DNA of 45,236 bases from Curtobacterium sp. ER1/6 (GCF_001742745.1 NZ_MJAK01000014.1:1-45236), one strand, 5' to 3'. Shown: positions 1 to 9,862, numbered from the stretch's first letter. Notes: generated by a model not told the origin, from the letters alone. Program-made: numbers and translations.

Positions 1-173
<173 letters not shown>

Positions 174-309
174 CACAACTATTTCCCACACCTTCGGGTG
201 TGGGGCTCGCGTCCACTTTGTGGTTCCCGACAGACGATCGGGAATCGAACTGAATACTTCAGCAACGGCTTGAAGGAACAAGGTTCGGATCCAGGTTTGG
301 GTCGAACAT
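174..309 (+). other. 23S-5S internal transcribed spacer
   Basis: Spacer between 23S and 5S rRNA. A perfect hairpin with a UUCG loop lies at 185-204 (CCCACACC-ttcg-GGTGTGGG), and a weaker stem around 227-243 pairs TTCCCGA with TCGGGAA. Such stems are typical of rRNA processing spacers. No tRNA gene is present in it. Confidence 0.8.
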
Positions 310-428
310 GTTCCGGTGGTCATAGCGAGAGGGAAACGCCCGGTCACATTCCGAACCCGGAAGCTAAGCCTCTCAGCGCCGATGGTACTGCAAGGGGGAC
401 CTTGTGGGAGAGTAGGACGCCGCCGGAC
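310..428 (+). rRNA. 5S ribosomal RNA
   Basis: About 119 bases with the conserved 5S core CCGAACCCGGAAGCTAAGCC and terminal pairing of the 5' end (TTCCGGTGG) with the 3' end (CCGCCGGA). It closes the rRNA operon. The 228 bases that follow, up to 656, hold no gene I can support. A short stem (CGAGAA near 463, TTCTCG near 489) could belong to the operon terminator, but this is weak. Confidence 0.95.
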
Positions 429-656
429 TCAACGTAAGTGATGTGGCCATCGGCCCTCCATCGAGAACTCGTAGGGGAGACCCTCGTTCTCGGGGTGGGT
501 TGGTGGCCATATCTGTTTGTGCTGTGGGTCGCTCGACGCGCGGTCTGGTTCGTGATGGACTTGATGACGGGCGCGATCGACCGCGCAGTACCCCCCACAA
601 CGACACAGCGGACGACAGCCCGGCCTCTCGGCACGGGCACGCGATGAGGAGCAACG

Positions 657-2525
657 GTGGCGAACGACGACGAGCAGCAGCGCAACGACCGAGATCGCGC
701 AAGTCGTCCCGATCGGGGCGGAGACCGGGGCCCTCGTCGCGAAGGCGGTCGCTGGTCCTCCGGTCCTCGAGACTTCGAACGGCGCGAGGCCGACCGTCCG
801 CGTCGGGACGGCGACCGTCCTGCTCGTGACGAGCGTCGGTCGTTCCGCGACGGGGACCGGTCGTTCGGCGACGGTGGGCGGCGCCCGGCCGGCCAAGGTG
901 ACCGCTCCGGTGGTTCGCGTCCTCCTCGGGGTGACGGTCCGCGTGGTGCCGACCGTCCTCATCGCGACGGGGATCGTCCGTACCGCGGTGGTGACGACCG
1001 TCGTCCGCAGCGTGACGGCGACCGTCCGTACCGTTCAGGTGGTGATGACCGTCGTCCGCAGCGTGACGGGGGTCGTCCGTACCGTTCCGGTGGTGACGAC
1101 CGTCGTCCGCCTCGTGACGGGGAGCGTCGTCCCTTCCGCCCTGGTGGTGACGACCGTCGTCCGCCGCGCGATGGCGACCGTCCGTACCGTTCCGGTGGTG
1201 ACGACCGTCGTCCGCCTCGTGACGGGGAGCGGCGTCCCTTCCGCAGCGGTGCCGATGACCGTCGTCCCGCGCGTGACGGCGAGCGTCGTCCCTTCCGCTC
1301 TGGTGGTGACGACCGACGTCCGCCCCGTGACGGCGACCGTCCGTACCGTTCCGGTGCTGACGACCGTCGTCCGCCTCGTGACGGGGAGCGTCGTCCCTTC
1401 CGCAGCGGTGGCGATGACCGTCGTCCCCCGCGTGACGGGGACCGTCCGTACCGCTCAGGTGGTGACGACCGTCGTCCGCAGCGTGACGGTGAGCGTCGTT
1501 CCTTCCGCGGCGACGACCGGCCCCGTCGCGACGACGACCGCGGCGCGCGGCCCCGCTTCGGTGACGGCTCCCGGCACGCCGGCGCTCGCTTCGGTGAGTC
1601 GGCGCGCGACGACTGGGAGGACCGTGACCCGTACGGCACCAAGTCGATCCGCCCTCGGCACGAGGACCCCGAGATCGACGAGAGCGTCTCGGCGCGCGAC
1701 CTCGACCCGGCCGCCCGTGCCGAGCTCAAGACGCTCAGCAAGGACAACGCGGACTGGGTCGCGAAGCACCTCGTCATGGCCGCGCTGCTCGTCGACGACG
1801 ACCCGGAGACGGCGAACCAGCACGCCCTGAGCGCCGCTCGTCGTGCCGGTCGTGTGGCCGTCGTGCGGGAGACCGCCGCGATCACGGCCTACCGCACGGG
1901 TGACTTCGCGACGGCGCTGCGGGAGCTGCGGACGTACCGGCGCATCGCCGGCAAGAACGACCAGCTGCCGATGATGGTGGACTGCGAGCGCGGCCTGGGC
2001 CGTCCGGAGCGTGCGCTCGAGCTCGGGCGGTCGATCGACCGTGCCGCGCTGGACACCGCGGTGCAGGTGGAGCTCGCGATCGCGATGTCGGGCGCCCGCC
2101 TCGACCTGGGGAACCCCACGGCGGCGCTGGGGGAACTCGAGATCCCACAGCTCGACCCGACCACGGCCTACAGCTGGTCCCCGGCGCTCTACAGTGCTTA
2201 CGCGGCCACGCTCGAGGAGCTCGGCCGCCAGGACGAGGCCGACGAGTGGTGGGCACGGGTCGACCGTGCGGCCGCAGCACTCGCCGAGGTCGCCGACGAG
2301 AACGCATGGGAGACTGTTGATGTGGTCGAGGAAGAAGTCGAAGGACACGACGAGCGCGGCAGCGACGAGCCCGACGAGCCCAGCGCGGACGAGCTCGGCG
2401 CTCCCGAGCACGGGGCCGACGGACTCGACGACACCGACCAGCTCGGCGGCGACGACCCCGACGACGACCTCGGCGAGATCGACGACGACAACCCCCGCGA
2501 CATCGACGGCTCCGCAGCCGGCTGA
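657..2525 (+). CDS. Disordered R/G/D-repeat protein with TPR-like C-terminal half
   Basis: 622 residues from a GTG start with AGGAG just upstream. Three parts are visible. Residues 1-100 are rich in Asp, Arg and Gly. Residues ~100-285 are a tandem repeat of 17-18 residues built on DGDRPYRSGGDDRRPPR and DGERRPFRSGGDDRRPPR, with ten DDRRP blocks. Residues ~345-560 form an alpha-helical stretch with TPR-like spacing (AALRELRTYRRIAG, ALYSAYAATLEELGRQDEA), followed by an acidic tail of about 70 residues. Proteins of this layout lie directly upstream of the HAD/tlyA/nadK/recN cluster in related actinobacteria and carry unreliable names. The charged repeat suggests RNA binding or phase-separating behaviour, which is inference only. 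It is the first gene after the rRNA operon. Confidence 0.85.
   Translation: MANDDEQQRNDRDRASRPDRGGDRGPRREGGRWSSGPRDFERREADRPRRDGDRPARDERRSFRDGDRSFGDGGRRPAGQGDRSGGSRPPRGDGPRGADRPHRDGDRPYRGGDDRRPQRDGDRPYRSGGDDRRPQRDGGRPYRSGGDDRRPPRDGERRPFRPGGDDRRPPRDGDRPYRSGGDDRRPPRDGERRPFRSGADDRRPARDGERRPFRSGGDDRRPPRDGDRPYRSGADDRRPPRDGERRPFRSGGDDRRPPRDGDRPYRSGGDDRRPQRDGERRSFRGDDRPRRDDDRGARPRFGDGSRHAGARFGESARDDWEDRDPYGTKSIRPRHEDPEIDESVSARDLDPAARAELKTLSKDNADWVAKHLVMAALLVDDDPETANQHALSAARRAGRVAVVRETAAITAYRTGDFATALRELRTYRRIAGKNDQLPMMVDCERGLGRPERALELGRSIDRAALDTAVQVELAIAMSGARLDLGNPTAALGELEIPQLDPTTAYSWSPALYSAYAATLEELGRQDEADEWWARVDRAAAALAEVADENAWETVDVVEEEVEGHDERGSDEPDEPSADELGAPEHGADGLDDTDQLGGDDPDDDLGEIDDDNPRDIDGSAAG
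963..1512 (+). repeat. Coding tandem repeat, 51/54-bp units
   Basis: About ten imperfect units of 51 or 54 bases inside the 657-2525 gene, each encoding a variant of DRPYRSGGDDRRPPRDG. Units differ mainly at third positions and by swapping DRPY for ERRPF. The two unit types alternate, so arrays may change length by recombination. The region also produces long open shadow frames in other phases. Confidence 0.9.
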
Positions 2526-2550
2526 CACGCCCAAGGCGCCGACGGACGGT

Positions 2551-3528
2551 GTGGACGTCGTCCTCACCGACCTCGACGGCGTCGTCTACCGCGGCCGGAA
2601 CGCCATCCCGCACGCCGTGGAGGCGCTGACGCGCGCCTCTCTGCACGCGCGCGTTGGCTACATCACGAACAACGCGTCGCGCCGTCCCGCCGACGTGGCG
2701 GAGCACCTCGAGCGCTACGGGCTCGAGGTGTCCGCCGACGACGTCGTCACCTCGTCGCAGGCGGGCGTCCGGTTGCTCGAGACCCTGGTGCCGGCCGGCT
2801 CCACCGTCCTGGTCACCGGCGGACTGGGGCTCACGAGCATCGTCGAGGAGGCCGGCTTCACGGTGACGACGAGCGCCGAGGACGCACCGGCAGCGGTCAT
2901 CCAGGGGTTCTCGCCGGACCTCGGGTGGACCCACCTCGCCGAGGCCTCGTTCGCCCTCGCCGACCCCGACGTGCCGTGGGTGGCGACGAACATGGACTGG
3001 TCGATCCCGGTCGAGCGCGGCATCGCGCCCGGGAACGGCACGCTCGTGTCCGCCGTGCACCAGGCGGTCGGCAGGATGCCGGTGGTGGCGGGCAAGCCCG
3101 AGCGACCGATCTTCGACGCGGCGATCGCCCGCTTCGGCGGAGACCACCCGCTGTTCATCGGCGACCGGCTCGACACCGACATCAAGGGCGCCAACGACGC
3201 CGGTATCCCGAGCGTGCTCGTGCTCACCGGGATCGACCAGGCGAAGCAGGTGCTCGCCGCGGACCAGCGGTCGCGTCCGACGTACCTGCTGCAGGACCTG
3301 CGCGGGCTCTCGGCGCCCTACCCGGTGACGGTCCGACGGCAGGACCCGGACGGCACCCGGTACGTCTCCGTCGGCGACGCCACCGTCGCGATGCACGGGC
3401 ACGTCGTCCGCGTGCTGGACCGCGGCGAACCGATCGACCGGCTCCGTGCGGGTGCCGCGCTGATCTGGGAGTCGGGCCTGGCGATCTACGGGCTCGACGT
3501 CGATCCGACGCTGTACGGCGGCGAGTAG
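2551..3528 (+). CDS. HAD-IIA family sugar-phosphate phosphatase (NagD-like)
   Basis: 325 residues. HAD motif I is near the N-terminus (VLTDLDGVVYRG), motif II is at ITNNASR, and motifs III/IV are at GKPERPIF and FIGDRLDTDIKGA, which is the full HAD-IIA set with a C2 cap between. Family members are cytosolic Mg-dependent phosphatases acting on small phosphorylated metabolites; this one's substrate cannot be read from sequence. The GTG start at 2551 sits directly before the catalytic beta-strand. An in-frame ATG at 2320 exists, but the intervening frame has the codon bias of a shadow of the upstream gene. The gene follows the repeat protein by 25 bases and precedes a small gene by 10. Confidence 0.88.
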   Translation: MDVVLTDLDGVVYRGRNAIPHAVEALTRASLHARVGYITNNASRRPADVAEHLERYGLEVSADDVVTSSQAGVRLLETLVPAGSTVLVTGGLGLTSIVEEAGFTVTTSAEDAPAAVIQGFSPDLGWTHLAEASFALADPDVPWVATNMDWSIPVERGIAPGNGTLVSAVHQAVGRMPVVAGKPERPIFDAAIARFGGDHPLFIGDRLDTDIKGANDAGIPSVLVLTGIDQAKQVLAADQRSRPTYLLQDLRGLSAPYPVTVRRQDPDGTRYVSVGDATVAMHGHVVRVLDRGEPIDRLRAGAALIWESGLAIYGLDVDPTLYGGE

Positions 3529-3538
3529 CCTGACCGAC

Positions 3539-3868
3539 GTGCCAGAGGAGCAGACGGAGCAGGCGCAGGACCAGGACCAGGCGCCGGCAGAGCGGGTGCA
3601 GGACCAGGACCAGGCGCCGGCAGAGCGGGTGCAGGACCAGGAGCAGCTCGGCCCGGACGACTTCGCCGCTCGCACCGCTGCGGCGGAGGACCTGCCGCTG
3701 CCCGAACGGGCCGACGCCTTCGCCGCGCTGCACGACGAGCTGCGCACCCGCCTCGAGAGCGGCCAGGCACCGCCGGCAGGACGCACCACCGGGCACAGGT
3801 CGGACCGCGCTGCCGGCGCCGGCCAGGTGTGGGGCAGCGGTCGTCGCGACGGCGGACCCCGTGCCTGA
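3539..3868 (+). CDS. Small hypothetical protein with duplicated QDQDQAPAERV segment
   Basis: 109 residues from a GTG start, placed between the HAD phosphatase and tlyA and overlapping the tlyA start by 8 bases. The N-terminal third is Gln/Asp/Glu-rich and contains an exact 33-base tandem duplication (3566-3598 and 3599-3631) encoding QDQDQAPAERV twice. The middle (ERADAFAALHDELRTRLES) looks like a short amphipathic helix, and the C-terminus is basic. Small proteins of this kind are common between these two genes in Microbacteriaceae, and no function is known to me. Coding status rests on tight operon spacing and codon bias. Confidence 0.7.
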   Translation: MPEEQTEQAQDQDQAPAERVQDQDQAPAERVQDQEQLGPDDFAARTAAAEDLPLPERADAFAALHDELRTRLESGQAPPAGRTTGHRSDRAAGAGQVWGSGRRDGGPRA

Positions 3869-4712
3869 AGCCGGCCTCCCTGACGGCGCGGGTGCACCGG
3901 TGCGCCTCGACGCCCTGCTGGCGGCCCGCGGGCTCGTCCGGTCCCGCACCGCGGCCGCCAAGCTCGTCCAGGCCGGCCGGGTGACCGTGTCCGGCACCGC
4001 GGTCGTGAAGCCGTCGACCGCGGTCGCCCCGGACGCCGAGCTCGTCGTCGACACGGAGGACGAGTGGGTCTCGCGGGCGGCGCGCAAGCTCGTCAGCGCC
4101 CTCGAGGTGTTCGGCGTCGACCCGGGCGGTCGGGTCGTGCTCGACGTGGGCGCGAGCACGGGCGGGTTCACCCAGGTCCTCCTGCACCACGGCGCCGAGC
4201 GGGTGATCGCGCTCGACGTCGGGCACGGGCAGCTCGACCCGGTGCTCGCCCTGGACGACCGCGTGCGCGTGGTCGAGGGGTGCAACGCCCGGGAGCTCAC
4301 CCCGGAGGCCTACGCGGCACTCGACGTCGCGGCACCCCGCACGAGCCTGGTCGTCGGCGACCTGTCGTTCATCTCGCTGCGCCTCGTGCTGCCCGTCCTC
4401 GCCGAGGCCGTGCCCGCCGACGAGTTCGTGCTGCTGGTCAAGCCGCAGTTCGAGGTCGGTCGGGGCGGCGTGCGCGAGGGCATCGTGCGCGACGCCGGAC
4501 TCCGGAACGACGCGCTCATGAACGTGCTGTGGTCCGCCTGGGATGCCGGGCTCGGCACGGTCGGGTTGGCGTCGTCACCGATCGTGGGGACGCACGGCAA
4601 CCACGAGTACCTCGCCCACTTCCAGCGTCGTGTCGGGGGTGATCCGGCAGGATGGGGGAACCCGACGGTCTGGATCGGTCGGGCCACCGAACTCACCGAA
4701 GGACTCGCATGA
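3861..4712 (+). CDS. tlyA: TlyA family rRNA (cytidine-2'-O)-methyltransferase
   Basis: 283 residues. The N-terminal S4 RNA-binding domain (LDALLAARGLVRSRTAAAKL through VTVSG, about residues 14-60) is followed by an FtsJ-like Rossmann methyltransferase with SAM motif VLDVGASTGGFTQVLLHHG and the downstream GDLSFISL and KPQFE motifs. Family members 2'-O-methylate cytidines in 16S and 23S rRNA, which in mycobacteria sets sensitivity to capreomycin. The GTG start overlaps the stop of the preceding small gene, and the stop overlaps the nadK start (ATGA), so translation is probably coupled. Order tlyA-nadK-recN is conserved in Actinobacteria. Confidence 0.95.
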   Translation: MPEAGLPDGAGAPVRLDALLAARGLVRSRTAAAKLVQAGRVTVSGTAVVKPSTAVAPDAELVVDTEDEWVSRAARKLVSALEVFGVDPGGRVVLDVGASTGGFTQVLLHHGAERVIALDVGHGQLDPVLALDDRVRVVEGCNARELTPEAYAALDVAAPRTSLVVGDLSFISLRLVLPVLAEAVPADEFVLLVKPQFEVGRGGVREGIVRDAGLRNDALMNVLWSAWDAGLGTVGLASSPIVGTHGNHEYLAHFQRRVGGDPAGWGNPTVWIGRATELTEGLA

Positions 4713-5629
4713 GCGACGACCGGCACATCCTGCTCGTGTCCCACACCGGCCGACAGGACTCGATCGACGCTGCGGTCGAGGTCTGCGACCTCCTGCACGC
4801 AGCCGGGCTGACCCCGGTCATGCCGTTCGACGAGTACGCGGACGTCCGCCGGGCCGAGGCCTCGGTCGGGCAGGTCGACATCCTCGGCGTGGACGTGCAG
4901 GCGGACCAGCTCGAGATCGTCATCGTCCTCGGCGGCGACGGCACGATCCTCCGTGCGGCTGAGCTCGTCCGCGGGACGGGCGCACCGATCGTGGGCGTGA
5001 ACCTCGGGCACGTGGGCTTCCTCGCCGAGAGCGAGCGCGACGGCCTGCATGCGACCGTCGAACGTGCCCTGAGCGGTGACTACAAGGTCGAGGAGCGGGT
5101 GACCCTGCAGGTCGACGTCGTCGTCGGGCACCAGGTCGTCTACACGTCGTGGGCGCTCAACGAAGCCACCATCGAGAAGGCGTCGCGGGAGCGCATGCTC
5201 GAGGTCGTCACCGAGGTCGACGGCCGGCCGCTGTCCTCGTTCGGCTGCGACGGTGTCGTGATCGCCACGCCCACGGGGTCGACCGCGTACTCGTTCTCCG
5301 GCGGCGGACCCATCGTGTGGCCCGACGTCGACGCCCTGCTCATGGTGCCGCTGAGCGCCCACGCCCTGTTCGCCCGGCCGATCGTCGTCGGACCGGACTG
5401 CACCCTCGCGGTCGAGGTCCTCCGCCGCACGAGCGGTGTCGGCGTGCTGTGGTGCGACGGCCGCCGCACGCACGACCTCCCGCCCGGCGCCCGGGTCGAG
5501 GTCCGTCGGTCGTCCGACCCCGTGCGGGTCGCGCGGCTGAAGGACGCCCCGTTCGCCGATCGTCTCGTCGCGAAGTTCCAGCTGCCGGTCGCGGGCTGGC
5601 GCGGACCCGCCGTCGAGGACGACGCATGA
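4709..5629 (+). CDS. nadK: NAD kinase
   Basis: 306 residues from ATG at 4709, which overlaps the tlyA stop as ATGA. The diagnostic GGDGT motif appears in VLGGDGTILRAAEL (about residues 73-86), followed by GVNLGHVGFLAE and the second conserved region ATPTGSTAYSFSGGGPIV. The enzyme phosphorylates NAD to NADP in the cytosol. Length and motif spacing are normal for the family. An upstream in-frame ATG at 4652 lies inside tlyA and is less likely. Confidence 0.96.
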   Translation: MSDDRHILLVSHTGRQDSIDAAVEVCDLLHAAGLTPVMPFDEYADVRRAEASVGQVDILGVDVQADQLEIVIVLGGDGTILRAAELVRGTGAPIVGVNLGHVGFLAESERDGLHATVERALSGDYKVEERVTLQVDVVVGHQVVYTSWALNEATIEKASRERMLEVVTEVDGRPLSSFGCDGVVIATPTGSTAYSFSGGGPIVWPDVDALLMVPLSAHALFARPIVVGPDCTLAVEVLRRTSGVGVLWCDGRRTHDLPPGARVEVRRSSDPVRVARLKDAPFADRLVAKFQLPVAGWRGPAVEDDA

Positions 5630-7320
5630 TCGAGGAGATCGTCATCTCCGACCTCGGCGTCATCGGCGAGACCACGCTCGAGCTCGGGCCGGGATTCACC
5701 GTCGTCACTGGTGAGACCGGTGCAGGCAAGACGATGATCGTCACCGCGCTGGGGCTGCTGCTCGGCGCGCGTGCGGACGCCGGTTCGGTCCGCCGCGGTG
5801 CGCCGAGCGCCGTGGTCGAGGGCCGCTGGCACGTGCCTGAGCACGACGCCGTCGCGGAACGCGTCGAGGACGCCGGCGGCACGGTCGAGGACGGCGAGCT
5901 CATCCTCACGCGCACGGTCTCTGCCGAGGGACGCAGCCGAGCGACCGTCGGTGGCCGCAGCGCGCCCGTCGCGGTGCTCGGCGAACTCGCCGACCAGCTC
6001 GTCACGGTGCACGGGCAGTCCGACCAGATCCGACTGACCTCGGCGTCGGCGCAGCGTGCGGCGCTCGACGGCTTCGGCGGTGCGGCGCTCGCGAAGGCAC
6101 TCGCGCGGTACGTCGCCGCGTACGACACGTGGCAGGCGCACACGGGCGAGCTCGAGACGCTCGTGCGCGACCGGGACGACCGCGTCGCCGAGGCCGAGCG
6201 GATCCGCGCGGCATCGGACGAGATCGAGGCGGCCGACCCGCAGCCGGGTGAGGACGTCGAGCTCGCGGAGCGTGCGGAACGGCTCGGCAACCTCGAGGAG
6301 CTCCGGCTGTCCGCGGGGCTGGCGCACGAGGCGCTGTCGAGCGAGTCGCTCGACGACAGCCCGGACGTGATCGGGCTCGTCGAGTCCGCCCGCCGCGCGG
6401 TCGAACGCGTCGCCGGTTCGGACGCCGCGCTGCAGCCCGTCCTCGAGCAGCTCACCGAACTCGGCATCCAGGCGTCGGAGGCCTCGGCGAGCCTGTCGAG
6501 CTACCTCGGCTCGCTCGAGCCCGATGCGGGACACGACCTCGAGCTGATCAACGAGCGTCGCGCGCTGCTGGCGAACCTCACCCGCAAGTACGGCGACACC
6601 GTCGACGACGTCATCGCGTACGGGCAGCGGGCGAGCGACCGGCTGCTCGAGCTCGACGGTGACGACGACCGCATCGCCGGCCTGCAGCAGGCCGTCGAGC
6701 AGGACGAACAGGCGCTCGAAGAGGCCGCTTCGGCCCTCACGACCGCCCGGACGAGGGCAGCGACGGACCTGGCGAAGCGGGTCACCGCCGAGCTGCGGAC
6801 CCTCGCGATGGCCGGGGCGACCCTCGTGGTCGAGGTCACCGACGCCGGCGAGTACCGCCGGCACGGCCGCGACCAGGTGGCGATCCTGCTGCAGCCGCAC
6901 TCGGGCACGGACCCCCGTCCCATCGGCAAGGGGGCATCCGGTGGCGAGCTGAGCCGGGTGATGCTCGCGATCGAGGTCGTCATGGCCGGCAGCACGACCG
7001 TCCCCACCTTCGTCTTCGACGAGGTGGACGCGGGCGTCGGCGGTGCGGCTGCCATCGAGATCGGGCGCCGGCTCGCCAAGCTCGCGGAGCGCACGCAGGT
7101 CATCGTCGTCACGCACCTCGCCCAGGTCGCGGCCTTCGCGAACAACCACCTGAACGTCGTCAAGGACGCCAGCGGCGCGGTCACCTCGTCGAGCGTGCGC
7201 CGGCTCGAGGGTGAGGACCGCCTACAGGAGATGGCCCGGCTCCTGTCCGGCCTCGGCGACAGCGCGAGCGGCATCGAGCACGCGCGCGAGCTCCTCGACG
7301 TCGCCGGCCAGCGCGCGTAG
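5626..7320 (+). CDS. recN: DNA repair protein RecN
   Basis: 564 residues, SMC-like ATPase for double-strand break repair. Walker A is [13 protein letters not shown] near residues 26-38, the centre (residues ~160-400) is a long Glu/Arg/Ala-rich coiled coil, and the C-terminal ATPase half carries the signature [15 protein letters not shown] and Walker [15 protein letters not shown]. The ATG overlaps the nadK stop (ATGA). RecN gathers broken ends ahead of RecA-mediated repair and is usually under SOS control. I see no clear LexA site here, as expected for a gene inside an operon. Confidence 0.96.
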   Translation: MIEEIVISDLGVIGETTLELGPGFTVVTGETGAGKTMIVTALGLLLGARADAGSVRRGAPSAVVEGRWHVPEHDAVAERVEDAGGTVEDGELILTRTVSAEGRSRATVGGRSAPVAVLGELADQLVTVHGQSDQIRLTSASAQRAALDGFGGAALAKALARYVAAYDTWQAHTGELETLVRDRDDRVAEAERIRAASDEIEAADPQPGEDVELAERAERLGNLEELRLSAGLAHEALSSESLDDSPDVIGLVESARRAVERVAGSDAALQPVLEQLTELGIQASEASASLSSYLGSLEPDAGHDLELINERRALLANLTRKYGDTVDDVIAYGQRASDRLLELDGDDDRIAGLQQAVEQDEQALEEAASALTTARTRAATDLAKRVTAELRTLAMAGATLVVEVTDAGEYRRHGRDQVAILLQPHSGTDPRPIGKGASGGELSRVMLAIEVVMAGSTTVPTFVFDEVDAGVGGAAAIEIGRRLAKLAERTQVIVVTHLAQVAAFANNHLNVVKDASGAVTSSSVRRLEGEDRLQEMARLLSGLGDSASGIEHARELLDVAGQRA

Positions 7321-7340
7321 ACATCGAGCATCCGCGGACC

Positions 7341-7382
7341 GGACGGGAGGCGCGTGGCGGGCCCGCCACGCGCCTCCCGTCC
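7341..7382. terminator. Perfect 42-bp palindrome, probable recN terminator
   Basis: Two perfectly complementary 21-base arms with no loop bases, starting GGACGGGAGGCGCG and ending CGCGCCTCCCGTCC. It sits 20 bases after recN and belongs to a palindrome family seen again at 9194, 26925 and 39739. There is no T-run, which is common for high-GC hairpin terminators. Confidence 0.7.
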
Positions 7383-7459
7383 GACGTCAGTGCCGGACGC
7401 AACGCCCGCGGCGAACGCGGGTCGCGCCTCCCGGCCGTTCTGACGTACGATGGAATCCC

Positions 7460-9181
7460 GTGGCGGACACTCTCAGCGGCGGAACCAATTCTTCGACCTC
7501 GACCCCGAAGGTCACGAAGCAGATCTTCGTGACCGGCGGGGTCGTCTCGTCCCTCGGCAAGGGCCTGACGGCGGCGAGCCTCGGCAACCTGCTCACGGCG
7601 CGCGGCCTCAAGGTCGTCATGCAGAAGCTCGACCCGTACCTCAACGTGGACCCGGGCACCATGAACCCGTTCCAGCACGGCGAGGTCTTCGTGACCGACG
7701 ACGGTGCCGAGACGGACCTCGACATCGGCCACTACGAGCGCTTCCTCGACATCAACCTGTCGCAGGCCGCCAACGTGACCACCGGCCAGGTCTACTCGAG
7801 CGTCATCGCCAAGGAGCGTCGCGGCGAGTACCTCGGCGACACCGTGCAGGTCATCCCGCACATCACCGACGAGATCAAGCGTCGGATGCGCGAGCAGGCC
7901 GAGAACGACCCGCAGCCCGACGTCATCATCACCGAGGTCGGCGGCACGGTCGGCGACATCGAGTCCCAGCCGTTCATCGAGTCGGCGCGGCAGGTGCGCC
8001 ACGAGCTCGGCCGCAACAACGTGTTCTTCGTGCACGTGTCGCTCGTGCCGTTCATGAGCGCCTCGGGGGAGCAGAAGACGAAGCCGACGCAGCACAGCGT
8101 CGCCGCGCTCCGCTCGATCGGCATCCAGCCGGACGCCCTGGTGCTCCGGTCGGACCGCCCGGTGTCGGACTCGAACAAGCGCAAGATCGCCCTGATGTGC
8201 GACGTCGACGAGGACGCCGTGGTGAACGCCGTGGACGTGCCGTCGATCTACGACCTCCCGACGCTGCTGCACGACCAGGGCCTCGACCAGGTCATCATCG
8301 ACGCCCTGAAGCTCGACGCCCACGACGTCGACTGGTCGGCGTGGAACCCGGTGCTGGACGCCGTGCACGAGCCGAAGAAGGCCGTCACGATCGCCCTCGT
8401 CGGCAAGTACATCGACCTGCCCGACGCGTACCTGTCGGTCACCGAGGCCCTGCGCGCCGGCGGCTTCGCCCACAGCGCCAAGGTCACGCTGAAGTGGGTC
8501 GTGTCGGACGACTGCACCACGCCCGAGGGCGCCGCGAAGCAGCTCGGCGACGTCGACGGCATCTGCGTGCCCGGCGGGTTCGGCGTGCGCGGCATCGAGG
8601 GCAAGCTCGGCGCGCTCAGGTTCGCGCGTGAGCAGGGCATCCCGACGCTCGGCCTGTGCCTCGGCCTGCAGTGCATGGTCATCGAGTACGCCCGCCACGA
8701 GGCCGGTCTGACCGACGCGTCGAGCACCGAGTTCGACCCGGAGACCTCGACGCCGGTCATCGCGACCATGGCGGAGCAGGTGGACATCATCGCCGGCGGC
8801 GACATGGGTGGCACGATGCGCCTCGGTCTGTACCCGGCGCACTTCTCCGACGGGTCCCTCGCGGCCGAGCTGTACGGCGCGTCCGAGGCCTCCGAGCGTC
8901 ACCGTCACCGCTACGAGGTGAACAACACCTACCGGCAGCAGATCGCGGACGCCGGGCTCGTCTTCTCGGGCACCTCGCCCGACGGCACGCTCGTCGAGTA
9001 CGTGGAGCTGCCGCGCGACGTGCACCCGTTCTACATCGCCACGCAGGCGCACCCCGAGCTGCGCTCGCGGCCGACGGACGCGCACCCGCTGTTCGCGGGG
9101 CTCGTCGACGCGGCCATCGCGCGGCACGAGGCGTCCAGCCTCTTCGACCCGGCCGAGGAGTCGGCGGAGGTCGTCGTCTGA
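7460..9181 (+). CDS. pyrG: CTP synthase (glutamine-hydrolysing)
   Basis: 573 residues. The N-terminal synthetase domain has the ATP loop [13 protein letters not shown] and the [20 protein letters not shown] segment. The C-terminal class I glutamine amidotransferase has the nucleophile Cys in LGLCLGLQ and the His/Glu pair in [10 protein letters not shown]. It makes CTP from UTP, ATP and glutamine in the cytosol. The GTG at 7460 is chosen because the conserved domain begins about 17 residues later and upstream sequence is intergenic. It is bracketed by palindromic terminator-like repeats, so it is probably transcribed on its own. Confidence 0.97.
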   Translation: MADTLSGGTNSSTSTPKVTKQIFVTGGVVSSLGKGLTAASLGNLLTARGLKVVMQKLDPYLNVDPGTMNPFQHGEVFVTDDGAETDLDIGHYERFLDINLSQAANVTTGQVYSSVIAKERRGEYLGDTVQVIPHITDEIKRRMREQAENDPQPDVIITEVGGTVGDIESQPFIESARQVRHELGRNNVFFVHVSLVPFMSASGEQKTKPTQHSVAALRSIGIQPDALVLRSDRPVSDSNKRKIALMCDVDEDAVVNAVDVPSIYDLPTLLHDQGLDQVIIDALKLDAHDVDWSAWNPVLDAVHEPKKAVTIALVGKYIDLPDAYLSVTEALRAGGFAHSAKVTLKWVVSDDCTTPEGAAKQLGDVDGICVPGGFGVRGIEGKLGALRFAREQGIPTLGLCLGLQCMVIEYARHEAGLTDASSTEFDPETSTPVIATMAEQVDIIAGGDMGGTMRLGLYPAHFSDGSLAAELYGASEASERHRHRYEVNNTYRQQIADAGLVFSGTSPDGTLVEYVELPRDVHPFYIATQAHPELRSRPTDAHPLFAGLVDAAIARHEASSLFDPAEESAEVVV

Positions 9182-9193
9182 CGCTCGCCGTCG

Positions 9194-9237
9194 CGGACGG
9201 GAGGCGCGGTGCCGGCTGGCACCGCGCCTCCCGTCCG
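9194..9237. terminator. 44-bp inverted repeat after pyrG
   Basis: 20-base arms, perfect, with a 4-base loop (ggct). The outer part CGGACGGGAGGCGCGG is the same family as 7341-7382 while the inner stem differs. It lies 12 bases after pyrG and is best read as its terminator. Confidence 0.7.
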
Positions 9238-9277
9238 TTGCGGGTGCGTTGCGGGCGACGCGTGCTTGGATGGGGAC

Positions 9278-9862
9278 GTGACTGACGCTGACGCCCCCAT
9301 CGCCGACGAATCGGCCTCCTACGAGGTCACCGAGTCCACCGTCGTGTACGAGGGCGTGGTGTGGGACATCCGCCGCGACCACGTCGACTACAACGGGCAC
9401 GACATGGTCCGCGAGTACGTCGACCACACCGGCGCCGTCGCGGTCTACGCCGAGGACGACGAGGGCCGTGTGCTCGTCATCCAGCAGTACCGGCACCCGG
9501 TGGGGCTGCGCGACTGGGAGCTGCCGGCCGGGCTGCTCGACCAGGAGGGCGAGGACCACCTCACCGCAGCACAGCGGGAGCTCGGCGAGGAGGCAGACCT
9601 GGCGGCGGACCACTGGGAGCCGCTCCTGACGTACAACACGTCGTCCGGCGGCAGCGACGAGTTCATCGAGATCTTCCGTGCACGCGGGGTCCGGTCAACG
9701 GAGAGCGCGTTCGAGCGCGAGGCCGAGGAGGCCGACATCGTGACCCGCTGGGTGCCGCGCGAGGAACTGGTCGACGCGATCCTCGACGGACGGCTGCACA
9801 ACTCCGCCCTGGTCGCGGCGACGCTCGCGGTCGAGGCGATCGAACGGCGCGCCGGCCGGTGA
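9278..9862 (+). CDS. NUDIX hydrolase, ADP-ribose pyrophosphatase type
   Basis: 194 residues. The Nudix box is clear: GLLDQEGEDHL then AAQRELGEEADL fits GX5EX7REUXEEXGU apart from Ala at the final Gly. The flanking VLVIQQYRHPVGLRDWELPAG and SSGGSDEFIEIF segments match ADP-ribose pyrophosphatases. It would hydrolyse ADP-ribose or a similar nucleoside diphosphate derivative in the cytosol. The GTG at 9278 opens a frame with normal codon bias. The same position (pyrG, NUDIX, xerD) is conserved in mycobacteria. Its stop overlaps the next start. Confidence 0.92.
   Translation: MTDADAPIADESASYEVTESTVVYEGVVWDIRRDHVDYNGHDMVREYVDHTGAVAVYAEDDEGRVLVIQQYRHPVGLRDWELPAGLLDQEGEDHLTAAQRELGEEADLAADHWEPLLTYNTSSGGSDEFIEIFRARGVRSTESAFEREAEEADIVTRWVPREELVDAILDGRLHNSALVAATLAVEAIERRAGR

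Noticed and set aside
438..647. 69-codon frame between 5S rRNA and the repeat protein
   Set aside because: It has a hydrophobic middle but no ribosome site and overlaps the probable rRNA terminator. Not supported.
963..1512. CRISPR-like regular array
   Set aside because: Units are contiguous without unique spacers, in frame and coding. No cas genes in the window.
826..1830. Val/Thr/Arg-rich open frame overlapping the repeat protein
   Set aside because: It is a shifted reading of the 51/54-bp repeat. Third-position GC bias supports the 657-2525 frame only.
2320..2550. N-terminal extension of the HAD phosphatase from ATG 2320
   Set aside because: It would be a Thr/Ser/Ala-rich low-complexity stretch with the codon pattern of a shadow of the upstream acidic tail, so GTG 2551 is preferred.
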